This document shows positions 24,399-33,137 of a stretch of 64,000 nt of DNA, piece after piece. This DNA comes from Gp6-AA40 sp963772955 (GTDB lineage: Bacteria; Acidobacteriota; Vicinamibacteria; Vicinamibacterales; UBA2999). Location: positions 372,001 through 436,000 of the forward strand of contig CAVYZF010000005.1 of NCBI GenBank assembly GCA_963772955.1, given 5' to 3'. Under the pieces are notes generated by a model. It ran no database searches and had not been told where the DNA came from. It saw only the letters and a list, made by a program, of their open reading frames with translations. The position numbers and the translations under genes were made by a program. Position 1 is the stretch's first letter. Each line of letters opens with the position of its first letter.

Positions 24399-25727
24399 AT
24401 GGGAACCCCGCTTGCGCGGCTGCGGTTATTCGTGTGGCTCGGCGTCGCCGGGTGCGCTGGCTGCGCGACGAGCGGTCAGGTTCCCGATCGCTCAACGGTT
24501 GACTCTGCGATCCGTGCTCGCACCAACGCCGGTATCCGTGTCGAGAGCACTGAGCCGCTGCCGCCCGATGTCGCGATCAACGACGGACTGACCTCCGACG
24601 AAGCCGTCGCGATCGCGCTCTGGAACAGTCCGTCCTTTCAGGCGACGCTCGCGGACCTCGGCATCGCCCGAGCGGATGTGGTTGAGGCCGGACTGCTGCG
24701 CAATCCGGTGCTCTCGCTGCTTTTTCCCGTCGGGCAGAAACAGCTCGAGTGGACGCTGCAGTTTCCGATCGACGTGATCTGGCAGCGGCCGAAGCGCGTC
24801 GCGGCCGCGCAACTGAACGCGCAGGCTGTCGGCGAGCGGCTCGTGTGGGACGGCCTGACGCTGGTGGCCCAGACACGAACCGCGCATGCCGAGGCGGTCA
24901 TCGCAGACCGGCGTCTTCAACTGACGACTGAGATCGCGGAGCTCGCGCAGCGCCTGACGTCGATCACAGAGGCGCGTCTGAAGGCCGGTGACATCAGCGA
25001 ACTGGAGGCGCGCGCGGCCCGGAGCGATGCGGCTCGCGTGCAGGTGGTGCGGCGTGCCATCGAACACGACCGCGATCTGGCCCGCGTCACGTTGACGGCC
25101 CTGCTCGGCATGGATGCTGTCAGAGGCCCGGTGACACCCATCGCGAGTCCGCATGTGGATCCGTCCGCGTGCGGACCCGAGCCTGCGCGTCTGGAAGACG
25201 CGCTCGCGGCGCGGCCCGATGTGCGTGCCGCGGAAATCGCCATCGAAGCCGCGGCACAACGCGCGCGCTGGGAGCACTCTCGAGTGTTGACGTTCATCGG
25301 CATCCTCGACGGCAATGGCACCGGCGCCACGGCGAACCTGGGCCCCGGCGTGAACGCGGACATCCCGATCTTCTCGCGCAACCAGGGTGCGATCGGCCGC
25401 GCCGAGGCTGACGTCGATCGAGCCGGACATCAATACGCCGCCGTCAGGTCACAGGTCATCGCCGATGTGCGCTCTGCATCGGTTCGCGTCCATCAGGCCG
25501 AGCAGTCTATCGCTGCCTGGCGCGACGAGATTGTTCCCTCACTCGAAGTCGAACAGCGGCAATCGGAGAACGCGTATCAGGCGGGTGAGATTCCGCTCTT
25601 CGCGCTGCTCGATGTGAGTCGCCGGTTAGTCGACGGCCGCATGCGGCTGCTCGATGCGGAGTCAGATTTACGCCGCGCCACGATCGCGCTGGAGCGCAGC
25701 ATGGGTCACTCATGTCAACCACGTTGA
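24399..25727 (+). CDS. TolC-family outer-membrane efflux protein of the heavy-metal-type pump (CusC/CzcC-like)
   Basis: The 442-residue protein begins with a lipoprotein-like leader (LRLFVWLGVAGCAGCATSG), so lipid anchoring at a Cys is likely. TolC hairpins follow: LTSDEAVAIALWNSPSFQATLADLG, the repeated arm ITEARLKAGDISELEARAARSD, and in the second half AAQRARWEHSRVLTF and RQSENAYQAGEIPLFALLDVSR (outline). The order outer-membrane protein, adaptor, HME-type permease is that of cus/czc operons. Its 3' end overlaps the adaptor start by 16 bases. Confidence 0.85.
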   Translation: MGTPLARLRLFVWLGVAGCAGCATSGQVPDRSTVDSAIRARTNAGIRVESTEPLPPDVAINDGLTSDEAVAIALWNSPSFQATLADLGIARADVVEAGLLRNPVLSLLFPVGQKQLEWTLQFPIDVIWQRPKRVAAAQLNAQAVGERLVWDGLTLVAQTRTAHAEAVIADRRLQLTTEIAELAQRLTSITEARLKAGDISELEARAARSDAARVQVVRRAIEHDRDLARVTLTALLGMDAVRGPVTPIASPHVDPSACGPEPARLEDALAARPDVRAAEIAIEAAAQRARWEHSRVLTFIGILDGNGTGATANLGPGVNADIPIFSRNQGAIGRAEADVDRAGHQYAAVRSQVIADVRSASVRVHQAEQSIAAWRDEIVPSLEVEQRQSENAYQAGEIPLFALLDVSRRLVDGRMRLLDAESDLRRATIALERSMGHSCQPR

Positions 25728-26902
25728 GAAGGTTCGTGCGCTCATTTCTCTTAGGCGCCTTCGTCATCACATTTGGTCTCGGCTGCTCGTCCGGCCCGAG
25801 CTCCTCGCCTGCGAAGGAGACGCCGGCCAAGATTCAGAATCCACGCACCGAGGCGGATCTCTCGACGATCACGCTCTCACCCGAAGCGGTCAAGCGACTG
25901 GGCATCGAAACAGTGGTGGCCAGGCAGGACGTTGCCGCCGCAACGCGCACGCTGGGCGGCGAAGTCGTCGTTCCCGAGGGCCGCAGTGTCATCGTCACGG
26001 CGCCGGTCGCCGGAACGCTGATCGGGTCAGCCGCGCCGCTTCCGGGCGCTCGCGTGCGCAAAGGCGATCCGCTTATGGCGATCGCGCCCCTCGTATCTGC
26101 TGATCGCGATCAGCGGATCGAGGCGCAGCGTGCCTTGTCTGCTGCCGAGGCCGAGGAGCTGGCCGCACGGCAGCGATTGCAGCGACTCGAACAGTTGCTC
26201 AAAGACGGAGCGGCGAGCGTGCGCGCTGTGGAGGAGGCGCGCGCGCAGCATCAGGTGACCGTCGCCGCCGTCACCGCGGCGCGCGATCGACTGGCTGGTG
26301 TCTCGCGCAACCCGGTTGGTGAGCAGGGTGAGCTGATCGTGTCTGCGCCATTCGATGGCGTCGTGCAGCGCGTCTCGGCGGTGCCCGGGCAAACGGTTGC
26401 AGCGTCGGCTGCTCTCCTGGAAATCGCGCACGTCGACACGTTGTGGGTGCGGGTCAGCGTCTACGCGGGTGACGCGTCGCAGATCGATCACGCGCAACAC
26501 GTAGCGGTCACGAGGCTTGGGGATGCGGGTACGCCCGCCCGGGGCACCCCTGTCGTCGCGCCGCTCCGAGGGGATCCCGCAGCCGCATCGGTGGAGCTCC
26601 ACTACGCGGTTGCTCAGGGGCAGCCTGCTCTTCGCCCGGGCGAGCGCGTTCTCGTCGAGCTCGCGATGAAGAGCAACACACGCGGTCTTGTCGTCCCCGA
26701 CGCCGCGGTTCTCTACGACATCCATGGCGCAACCTGGGTCTACGAAGACCTTGGCAGCAACGCGTACGCACGACGACGGGTCGAGGTCGCACGACACGCG
26801 GGAGATCGCGTGGTCGTGAACCGTGGCATCAGTGAGGGCGCGAAGGTCGTGACGATCGGCGCTCCCGAGCTTTTTGGCACCGAGTTCGGAGCAGGGCACT
26901 AA
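25712..26902 (+). CDS. Heavy-metal-type RND periplasmic adaptor (CusB/CzcB-like)
   Basis: The 396-residue protein has a lipoprotein signal (FVITFGLGCSSGP; Cys followed by Ser-Ser). Adaptor parts are clear: LSPEAVKRLGIETVVA, TRTLGGEVVVPEGRSVIVTAPVAGTL in outline, a Glu/Arg-rich hairpin (LQRLEQLLKDGAASVRAVEE), VSAPFDGVVQRVSAVPGQTV, and the distal DAAVLYDIHGATWVY and GISEGAKVVTIGAPELFG. It lacks an obvious Met-rich N-terminal copper motif, so the metal is not defined. It overlaps the TolC-like gene and is 3 bases from the permease gene. Confidence 0.85.
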   Translation: MSTTLRRFVRSFLLGAFVITFGLGCSSGPSSSPAKETPAKIQNPRTEADLSTITLSPEAVKRLGIETVVARQDVAAATRTLGGEVVVPEGRSVIVTAPVAGTLIGSAAPLPGARVRKGDPLMAIAPLVSADRDQRIEAQRALSAAEAEELAARQRLQRLEQLLKDGAASVRAVEEARAQHQVTVAAVTAARDRLAGVSRNPVGEQGELIVSAPFDGVVQRVSAVPGQTVAASAALLEIAHVDTLWVRVSVYAGDASQIDHAQHVAVTRLGDAGTPARGTPVVAPLRGDPAAASVELHYAVAQGQPALRPGERVLVELAMKSNTRGLVVPDAAVLYDIHGATWVYEDLGSNAYARRRVEVARHAGDRVVVNRGISEGAKVVTIGAPELFGTEFGAGH

Positions 26903-26905
26903 GAC

Positions 26906-29900
26906 ATGCGCTGGCTCGTCGCCATCTCGCTCCGTAATCGCATCGTCGTGATCGCGCTGGGCGTACTTTTAGTGGTGGCGGCCGTACGGACGCTGCCCAA
27001 CACGGCGCTCGACGTCTTTCCGGAGTTTGCGCCGCCACTCGTCGAAGTGCAGACCGAGGCGCCCGGTCTTTCGACGAACGAAGTCGAGTCGCTCGTCACG
27101 GTTCCGCTCGAAGCGGCACTCAACGGGATTCCCGGCCTCCGCACCATCCGTTCCAAGTCAGTCCTCGGTCTGTCGCAGGTCGTGCTCATCCTCGATCCGT
27201 CGAGCAACGTGATGGCCGCGCGCCAGATGGTGCAGGAGCGGCTGTCGCGCACTGTTCCGCAGCTTCCAGGTGTCGCCCGCACACCCGTGATGCTCTCGCC
27301 GTTGTCGTCGCTCAGTCGTGTCATGAAGGTGGGCATCACATCGGACACGCTGTCGCAGGTGGAGCTGACGACGCTGGCGAAGTGGACGATCAGGCCGCGA
27401 CTGATGTCGATCCCGGGTGTGGCCAACGTCGCGATCTGGGGACAGCGCGACCGCCAACTGCAGGTCCTCGTCGATCCGGAGCGCCTCCGCGCGCACTCAC
27501 TCACCGTTGACCACGTCGTGCAGGCCGCCAGCGAAGGCGTCTCGTTGCAGGCGGGCGGATTTCTCGACACGCCGAATCAACGCCTTGCGATCACCCATCG
27601 CGCCGCGGTGACATCGGTTCGCGATCTCGAAGCGATCGTGGTGTCAGCACGGAATGGATCCGCGCTGCGCATCGGCGATGTCGCGACGGTCGTCGAAGGA
27701 TTCCCGGCGCCCATTGGCGATGCCGTGATCAACAGCGGGCCGGGTCTGATGTTGATCGTCGAGAAGCAGCTCGGGGCCAACACGCTGACGGTGACGCGCG
27801 GCGTGGAAGAGGCGCTCGAACAGATGCAGCCTGCGCTGCCCGGCGTCGAGGTTGACCCCACCATCTTCCGGCCGGCGACATTCATCGAGATGTCGCTGCA
27901 GAATCTGAGTCGCGCACTGCTTGTCGGCTGCGCCCTCGTCGTGCTGGTGCTGATGGTGTTCCTCGCGGACTGGCGCAGCGCGCTCATCAGCAGCGTCGCC
28001 ATTCCCCTGTCCCTGCTGGCTGCCGGCTTGCTTCTGCACTATCGCGGCGGCACGCTCGACACGATGGTGCTGGCCGGTCTCGTCATCGCATTGGGCGAGG
28101 TCGTTGACGACGCGATCATCGACGTCGAGAACATCATCCGGCGACTGCGGCTGAACAGGGCGGCTGAGCATCCGCAATCCGCGATCAAGGTCGTGCTCGA
28201 CGCGTCGATGGAAGTCCGGAGCGCCGTGCTCTACGGCAGCATGATCGTGGTCGTCGTGTTCCTGCCGGTCTTCATGCTCGAGGGACTCGCGGGCGCGTTC
28301 TTCCGTCCGCTTGCGCTGTCGTACGTCCTCGCCATCGTCGCCTCGCTCGTCGTCGCGTTGACGATCACGCCAGCACTCGCGCTCGTCCTGCTGCCGCGAC
28401 ATCTCGATCGGCGCGAATCACGCCTGGTGGGCGGTCTGAAAACGCAATACCGCGGCATGCTCGCCGCGATCGTCGATCGCCCGAAGGCCGCGCTGGCGTC
28501 GCTCACGTTAATGCTCGTCGTCACGGCCGCCACGGTGCCGCTTCTTGGCGAGGAGTTTCTTCCGAACTTCCGCGAGTACGACTTCCTGATGCACTGGGTG
28601 GAGAAGCCCGGCACGTCGCTCGAAGCGATGCGGCGCGTGACCGTGAGCGCGAGCAAGGAGCTGATGGCGATTCCGGGTGTCAGGAACTTCGGCTCGCATA
28701 TCGGACGAGCTGAGGTTGCGGATGAAGTTGTCGGGCCGAACTTCACCGAGCTCTGGATCAGCCTGGATCCGTCCGTTGATTACGAACAGACGGTGGCGAA
28801 AATTCAGTCCGTCGTGGACGGCTATCCGGGGCTCGTTCGCGATCTGCTCACGTACCTGCGCGAGCGCATCAAAGAGGTGCTCACCGGTGCCAGCGCGACG
28901 ATCGTCGTGCGCGTCTACGGTCCCGAGCTCGACGGGCTGCGGACGCAGGCCGCAGCAGTCCGGAGTGCCCTCGCCAAAGTTGAGGGCGTCGCCGATCTGA
29001 CCGTGCAGGCGCAGGTGCTCGTTCCCAAGGTGGAGGTACGTTTCGATCCCGATCGCGCCGCCGCCGTCGGGCTCACGCCCGGCACCGTGCGCCGCGCCGC
29101 CGCGACGCTGGTCCAGGGCACGAAGGTCGGCGAGTTCTACGAGGCGCAGCAGCTGTTCGACGTCGTCGTGTGGGGCGCGCCGGCGGTGCGCCGGAATCTC
29201 GACGCGATTCGCGCGCTGCAGGTGCCGATCGCCAACGGCGGCACGGTGCCGCTTGGCAGTGTGTCGACGGTCGAAGTCAACGCCACACCAAACGAGATCA
29301 CGCGCGAGAACGGATCACGGCGGATCGATGTCACGTCGAATGTGCGCGGTCGCGATCTGGGCGCCGTTGCTCAAGACATCGAGGCGCAACTGGCAGGCTT
29401 GACGTTTCCGCAGGGTTACTACGCGCGCATCATGGGCGAGTACGCCGAGCGGCAGGCGTCGTCGAATCGACTCGCGTTGCTCGGCGTGATTGCGGTTGCG
29501 GCGATCTTCCTGATCCTCCTCGCCGATTTCGGATCGGCGCGGGTTGCCACGCTGGTCTTTTTGACGTTGCCGTTCGCTCTCGTGGGCGCGATACTCGCGG
29601 CGTTTGCGACTGGCGGGGTCCTCTCGCTGGGCTCGCTCGTCGGGCTCGTGACCGTGATTGGGATCTCCGCGCGCAACGGCATCATGCTGATCAGCCACTA
29701 CCAGCATCTCGAACGGCGCGAGGGGGTGTCGTTCGGTCGCGAGCTGATCCTGCGCGGATCGGAGGAGCGCCTTGCTCCTATCCTCATGACCGCGCTGGCC
29801 ACCGGGCTGGCTCTCATCCCTATTGTGTTCGGCGGCACCCGTGCCGGTTACGAGATCGAACACCCGCTTGCCGTCGTGATCCTGGGCGGGCTCACGACAT

Positions 29901-29986
29901 CGACGCTGCTCAATCTCTTCATCGTTCCCTCGCTCTATCTCAGGTACGGACGGCCGGCGTTGTTGACAGCAGAGGACACGGTGTGA
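26906..29986 (+). CDS. Heavy-metal efflux RND permease (CusA/CzcA family)
   Basis: The 1026-residue protein starts MRWLVAISLRNRIVVIALG and shows HME-RND signatures: DVFPEFAPPLVEVQTEAPGLS, LEAALNGIPGLRTIRSKS, the TM4 motif LAGLVIALGEVVDDAIIDVEN, and the C-terminal GSLVGLVTVIGISARNGIM followed by PILMTALATGLALIP. The style (P-E-F near the first loop, D-D-x-x-x-D-x-E-N in TM4) is that of CusA/CzcA proteins, which export Cu/Ag or Zn/Co/Cd. The specific ion is not resolvable here. It is the last gene of the operon and converges with the histidine kinase 26 bases away. Confidence 0.88.
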   Translation: MRWLVAISLRNRIVVIALGVLLVVAAVRTLPNTALDVFPEFAPPLVEVQTEAPGLSTNEVESLVTVPLEAALNGIPGLRTIRSKSVLGLSQVVLILDPSSNVMAARQMVQERLSRTVPQLPGVARTPVMLSPLSSLSRVMKVGITSDTLSQVELTTLAKWTIRPRLMSIPGVANVAIWGQRDRQLQVLVDPERLRAHSLTVDHVVQAASEGVSLQAGGFLDTPNQRLAITHRAAVTSVRDLEAIVVSARNGSALRIGDVATVVEGFPAPIGDAVINSGPGLMLIVEKQLGANTLTVTRGVEEALEQMQPALPGVEVDPTIFRPATFIEMSLQNLSRALLVGCALVVLVLMVFLADWRSALISSVAIPLSLLAAGLLLHYRGGTLDTMVLAGLVIALGEVVDDAIIDVENIIRRLRLNRAAEHPQSAIKVVLDASMEVRSAVLYGSMIVVVVFLPVFMLEGLAGAFFRPLALSYVLAIVASLVVALTITPALALVLLPRHLDRRESRLVGGLKTQYRGMLAAIVDRPKAALASLTLMLVVTAATVPLLGEEFLPNFREYDFLMHWVEKPGTSLEAMRRVTVSASKELMAIPGVRNFGSHIGRAEVADEVVGPNFTELWISLDPSVDYEQTVAKIQSVVDGYPGLVRDLLTYLRERIKEVLTGASATIVVRVYGPELDGLRTQAAAVRSALAKVEGVADLTVQAQVLVPKVEVRFDPDRAAAVGLTPGTVRRAAATLVQGTKVGEFYEAQQLFDVVVWGAPAVRRNLDAIRALQVPIANGGTVPLGSVSTVEVNATPNEITRENGSRRIDVTSNVRGRDLGAVAQDIEAQLAGLTFPQGYYARIMGEYAERQASSNRLALLGVIAVAAIFLILLADFGSARVATLVFLTLPFALVGAILAAFATGGVLSLGSLVGLVTVIGISARNGIMLISHYQHLERREGVSFGRELILRGSEERLAPILMTALATGLALIPIVFGGTRAGYEIEHPLAVVILGGLTTSTLLNLFIVPSLYLRYGRPALLTAEDTV

Positions 29987-30012
29987 GCGTCGGTGTTGAC
30001 CATGCAAGATGA

Positions 30013-31365
30013 TCACGCGGGCAGCGTGACGATGAAGCAACTGCCGGTCGGGTTGCTGGATTCGAGCACGAGCGTTCCCCCGTGTGCCTCCGCAATCCAT
30101 CGCGCGATCGGCAGGCCGAGGCCCGCCCCGCTCGAGCGGGCGTCCAGGCGAACGAATCGATCGAAGATCCGAGCCTGGTGGGCGAGCGGAACGCCGTCGC
30201 CGTCATCCGAGACGCGAATCGTCGCTCCTCCGTTGGGCGTCTTCGTGACTGTGACTGTGACGACCCCCTTCGAATATCGAATCCCGTTCTCCAGCAGGTT
30301 GCTGACCATCTGACGAAGCAGCCCGTTGTCGCCGGTCCACGACACTTCGGTGTCTCCGCAGGTGAGCACCTCCACGCCGCGCTCTTTCGCCAGCACGCGG
30401 AGCGCACGTGCGCAGTCTCCGGCGAGATCGTCGAGATACAGCGGTTCACGAATCAGCGGAATCCCGGCCGCCTCTGCCCGCGACAACAGAAACATCGCAT
30501 CGACGAGGCGCGCCAGTCGCATGGACTGCTCTTCGACGATGGCGAGCGATTCGCGGTAGTCCTGTTCGGTTCGCAGGCTGCGTGCGAGCGTGACTTGAGC
30601 GGTCGTTCGGACCACAGAGACCGGCGTCCGCATTTCGTGCGAGGCATCGGCCATGAACTGGCGCTGGCCGTGAAGCGCCGTCGCGAGGCGATCGAGAAGA
30701 CCATTGAACGCTCGGGCAAAAAGGCCAAGCTCGTCGTCGGGATTGGGTGCGTGAAGCCGCGCGTTGGGATCGCGCTCCGTGATCGAGCTCGCTTGGCTGG
30801 CCAGGACTGCCAGCGGTCGAAGCGACTGACGTCCGACGACCCAGCCGCCTGCCGTGGCCACGATGAGCGCGACGAATACGCCGGCACCAAGGGCGAGGAG
30901 CATTCGCTCACGCTCGGACTCGATGTCTTCGAGCGACGCCATGACGGCGGCGACATAGCGATGCTGGTTGTGCGTCACCGGCCGACTGAGCGCGCGCAGT
31001 CGCATCGAGTTGAGTGTGATTGTCCTGATCGACAGGGCATCGATCGGCGGCCGCCAGGCCGCGGCGAGCGGTCGGCCCCACACCGCCAGCAGATCGCCGT
31101 CTGGTTCGGTGAGCACCAGCGTTCGATCGGGGGCGACGACCTCGCTGCTGGCTTCGTCGGCGGCACCCTGAAGCGTCAGCCCCTCGCCGAACTCGGTTCG
31201 CATCACGCCTTCGAGCGTGAGCATCAGGCGTTCGAGCTCGCCGTCCAGGCGCTCGAGTGCGAGCCGGTCCTCCACCACGACGACCGCCGCGGCGCCCGCA
31301 ACCAGCACGACCACGACGAGGAGGCTGTACCACGCCGTCAGTCGGCCACGGATCGACCAGGTCAT
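30013..31365 (-). CDS. Sensor histidine kinase (CusS-like)
   Basis: The frame is open further upstream, but the ATG at 31363-31365 (MTWSIRGRLTAWYSLL) overlaps the regulator's stop (ATGA) and begins the usual CusS/QseC-type leader. Two TM helices (VVVVLVAGAAAVVVV and LLALGAGVFVALIVATAGGWVVG) flank a ~130-residue periplasmic sensor. HAMP follows, then the H-box FMADASHEMRTPVSVVR (His near residue 241), the N-box MVSNLLENGIRYS, and the G-boxes DDGDGVP and GAGLGLPIARWIAEAHGG. With the OmpR-type regulator it probably responds to envelope or metal stress and controls the adjacent efflux genes. Confidence 0.88.
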   Translation of the reverse strand: MTWSIRGRLTAWYSLLVVVVLVAGAAAVVVVEDRLALERLDGELERLMLTLEGVMRTEFGEGLTLQGAADEASSEVVAPDRTLVLTEPDGDLLAVWGRPLAAAWRPPIDALSIRTITLNSMRLRALSRPVTHNQHRYVAAVMASLEDIESERERMLLALGAGVFVALIVATAGGWVVGRQSLRPLAVLASQASSITERDPNARLHAPNPDDELGLFARAFNGLLDRLATALHGQRQFMADASHEMRTPVSVVRTTAQVTLARSLRTEQDYRESLAIVEEQSMRLARLVDAMFLLSRAEAAGIPLIREPLYLDDLAGDCARALRVLAKERGVEVLTCGDTEVSWTGDNGLLRQMVSNLLENGIRYSKGVVTVTVTKTPNGGATIRVSDDGDGVPLAHQARIFDRFVRLDARSSGAGLGLPIARWIAEAHGGTLVLESSNPTGSCFIVTLPA

Positions 31366-32060
31366 GAAGGCTCGAGCGGAGAGGTCTCGTCGGTGGACAC
31401 CATGTATCCCTCTCCGCGGCGCGTAGTGATCAACGACGGCTTTCCCGGTTCGTCGATCTTGCGTCGCAGGCGCTGGATGCAGACGTCGATGACGTTGGAC
31501 ATCGCCTCGAACGGTGCGTCCCACACGTGTTCGGCGAGTGCGGCGCGACCGACCACTTCGTTCGCGTGAAGCACCAGGTGCTCGAGCAGCGCATATTCAC
31601 GCGCCGTCAGAATCAGCGGCTGACCGCGACGACGGCCGCGGCGCGCGCGTGTGTCGAGTTCGATCGGGCCGGCGCGGAGGATTGATGGTGTGGGTGGACG
31701 GCGGCCGCGGCGAATAATCGCGCGAAGTCGTGCGAGCAGCTCACCAAAGTCGAACGGTTTGGTCAGGTAGTCATCCGCGCCGCTATCGAGTCCATCGATC
31801 CGTGATTCGACGGTGTCGCGCGCGGTCAGCATCAGGATGGGCACAGATGAGCCGTCCTGCCGGATCGTTCGGCAGGCCGAGAACCCATCCTGAAAGGGAA
31901 GCATGACGTCGAGGATGATGGCGTCATAGTCGGTGATCGCAGCCTGATAGACGGCCTTCTCGCCGTCCCCGACCACGTCTACGGCATAGGCCTCTTCGCG
32001 CAGCCCCTTGGCGAGCATCTGTGCTGCGTGTGGTTCGTCTTCAACCAGGAGAATTCGCAT
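31362..32060 (-). CDS. OmpR/CusR-type response regulator
   Basis: The 232-residue protein has a receiver domain (RILLVEDEP, phospho-acceptor Asp51 in AIILDVMLPF, MLTARDTVESRI, Lys in DYLTKPFDF) and a C-terminal winged helix (LTAREYALLEHLVLHANEVVGR, SNVIDVCIQRLRRKIDEPG, ITTRRGEGYMV). It is a DNA-binding transcription factor phosphorylated by the kinase encoded immediately downstream in an overlapping frame. Nearby candidate operators are the inverted repeats at 32106-32132 and 32151-32164 and the palindrome at 24291-24301. Confidence 0.9.
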   Translation of the reverse strand: MRILLVEDEPHAAQMLAKGLREEAYAVDVVGDGEKAVYQAAITDYDAIILDVMLPFQDGFSACRTIRQDGSSVPILMLTARDTVESRIDGLDSGADDYLTKPFDFGELLARLRAIIRRGRRPPTPSILRAGPIELDTRARRGRRRGQPLILTAREYALLEHLVLHANEVVGRAALAEHVWDAPFEAMSNVIDVCIQRLRRKIDEPGKPSLITTRRGEGYMVSTDETSPLEPS

Positions 32061-32105
32061 CGTCTGTCGGTCGCGATCACCGAGCGTGTTCCTGTGCCTG
32101 TTGAG

Positions 32106-32164
32106 TTGTCAACCCAGAGCCCATGGTGACAAGTCGATCATGAACCGCCGATGACACACGTCAT
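32106..32164. promoter_or_regulatory. Candidate operator upstream of the two-component genes
   Basis: Two inverted repeats occur between the divergent response regulator and the PAP2 gene: TTGTCA (32106-32111) with TGACAA (32127-32132), 15 bases apart, and ATGAC-ACAC-GTCAT (32151-32164). CusR-type regulators recognise ATGACA/TTGTCAT-like words, so autoregulation is possible. The spacing of the first repeat is unusual for CusR boxes, and chance occurrence is not excluded. Confidence 0.3.
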
Positions 32165-32198
32165 TAGGGGTTCATCTTCGCGGGTATACCATCGACTC

Positions 32199-33092
32199 AT
32201 GGCCATTCGTCGTTGGGCTGTGATGTTTATTACCGCAGCGTGTCTGGCAGGTGATGGCGCGCGAGCAATCGTATCGGCCCAAGTCGCGAAAGGCGACGAG
32301 CCGGGCCAGGTGGTGCAAGGCGACGGATCGGTTCAGCCTGCTCAAGGCGACGGAACGACACCGCAGGCGCCGGCGAAGCCCGAAACGCTCCCTGAACCGG
32401 AGCATACCGGATGGAGTTCGCTCTTTCACAGCACCATGAGCGACTTCGCATCGTTTCCGCGTCGGAAGTCTACATGGGTGATTCTCGGCATCGGCGCGGG
32501 AGCCGCTGCCATTGCCTATCCGTTCGACGATGAGATCAACGAGTCCCTTCAGGATGCGGATGCACTCGACAAGTTTTTCACGCCTGGGAAGTGGCTTGGG
32601 TACGCGTGGGTCCAGGGTGGCGCTGCGGTCGGTCTCTACGTCGTCGGGCGCTATTTCATGGAACCGGAGATCGGCACACACACCAACAAGGTGGCGCACC
32701 TCGGCTTCGACCTGCTTCGCGCCAACCTCGTGACGCAGGCATTGACCTACGGGATGAAGGTCTCGTTCCGGCGCGACCGCCCGACCGGCGAATGTTGTTC
32801 GTTTCCCTCAGGCCACGCATCGATGACCTTCGCGACGGCCGCAGTCCTCGAGCGGCATTTTGGCTATCGTGCCAGCTGGCCGATGTTCGTGATCGCTGGC
32901 TATGTCGCAACGAGCCGCCTCACCGACAACCGTCATTTTCTGAGCGACGTGCTCTTTGGATCGGCCCTGGGCATGGCGGCCGGTTGGACCGTCGTCGGCC
33001 GCCACGGTCGCGACGACTTCACGCTCTTCCCCGTGCCCACGCGCGGAGGCGTTGCATTGTCCGGCACGTGGACGTTCCATACGGATCCATAA
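32199..33092 (+). CDS. PAP2-family phosphatase, membrane-associated
   Basis: Starting at the ATG at 32199 (MAIRRWAVMFITAACLAG) gives about 297 residues with an N-terminal hydrophobic leader. A low-complexity stretch rich in Gln, Gly, Asp and Val with short VVQGDG/PAQGDG repeats follows. The three PAP2 motifs are present: KVSFRRDRP, SFPSGHAS and SRLTDNRHFLSDVLFG, with the catalytic His in the last. The family hydrolyses lipid phosphates such as phosphatidate or undecaprenyl pyrophosphate. Several hydrophobic segments (WVILGIGAGAAAIAY, VQGGAAVGLYVVG, AGWTVVGR) fit a membrane protein. Confidence 0.85.
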   Translation: MAIRRWAVMFITAACLAGDGARAIVSAQVAKGDEPGQVVQGDGSVQPAQGDGTTPQAPAKPETLPEPEHTGWSSLFHSTMSDFASFPRRKSTWVILGIGAGAAAIAYPFDDEINESLQDADALDKFFTPGKWLGYAWVQGGAAVGLYVVGRYFMEPEIGTHTNKVAHLGFDLLRANLVTQALTYGMKVSFRRDRPTGECCSFPSGHASMTFATAAVLERHFGYRASWPMFVIAGYVATSRLTDNRHFLSDVLFGSALGMAAGWTVVGRHGRDDFTLFPVPTRGGVALSGTWTFHTDP

Positions 33093-33137
33093 TCTCCCTC
33101 ACTCAAAAGGTTAGCCACTAACCGCCAAGGAGGGAAG

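Noticed and set aside
31366..31524. Upstream extension of the histidine kinase frame
   Set aside because: It lies within the response regulator's coding sequence; the ATG overlapping the regulator's stop is the natural start.
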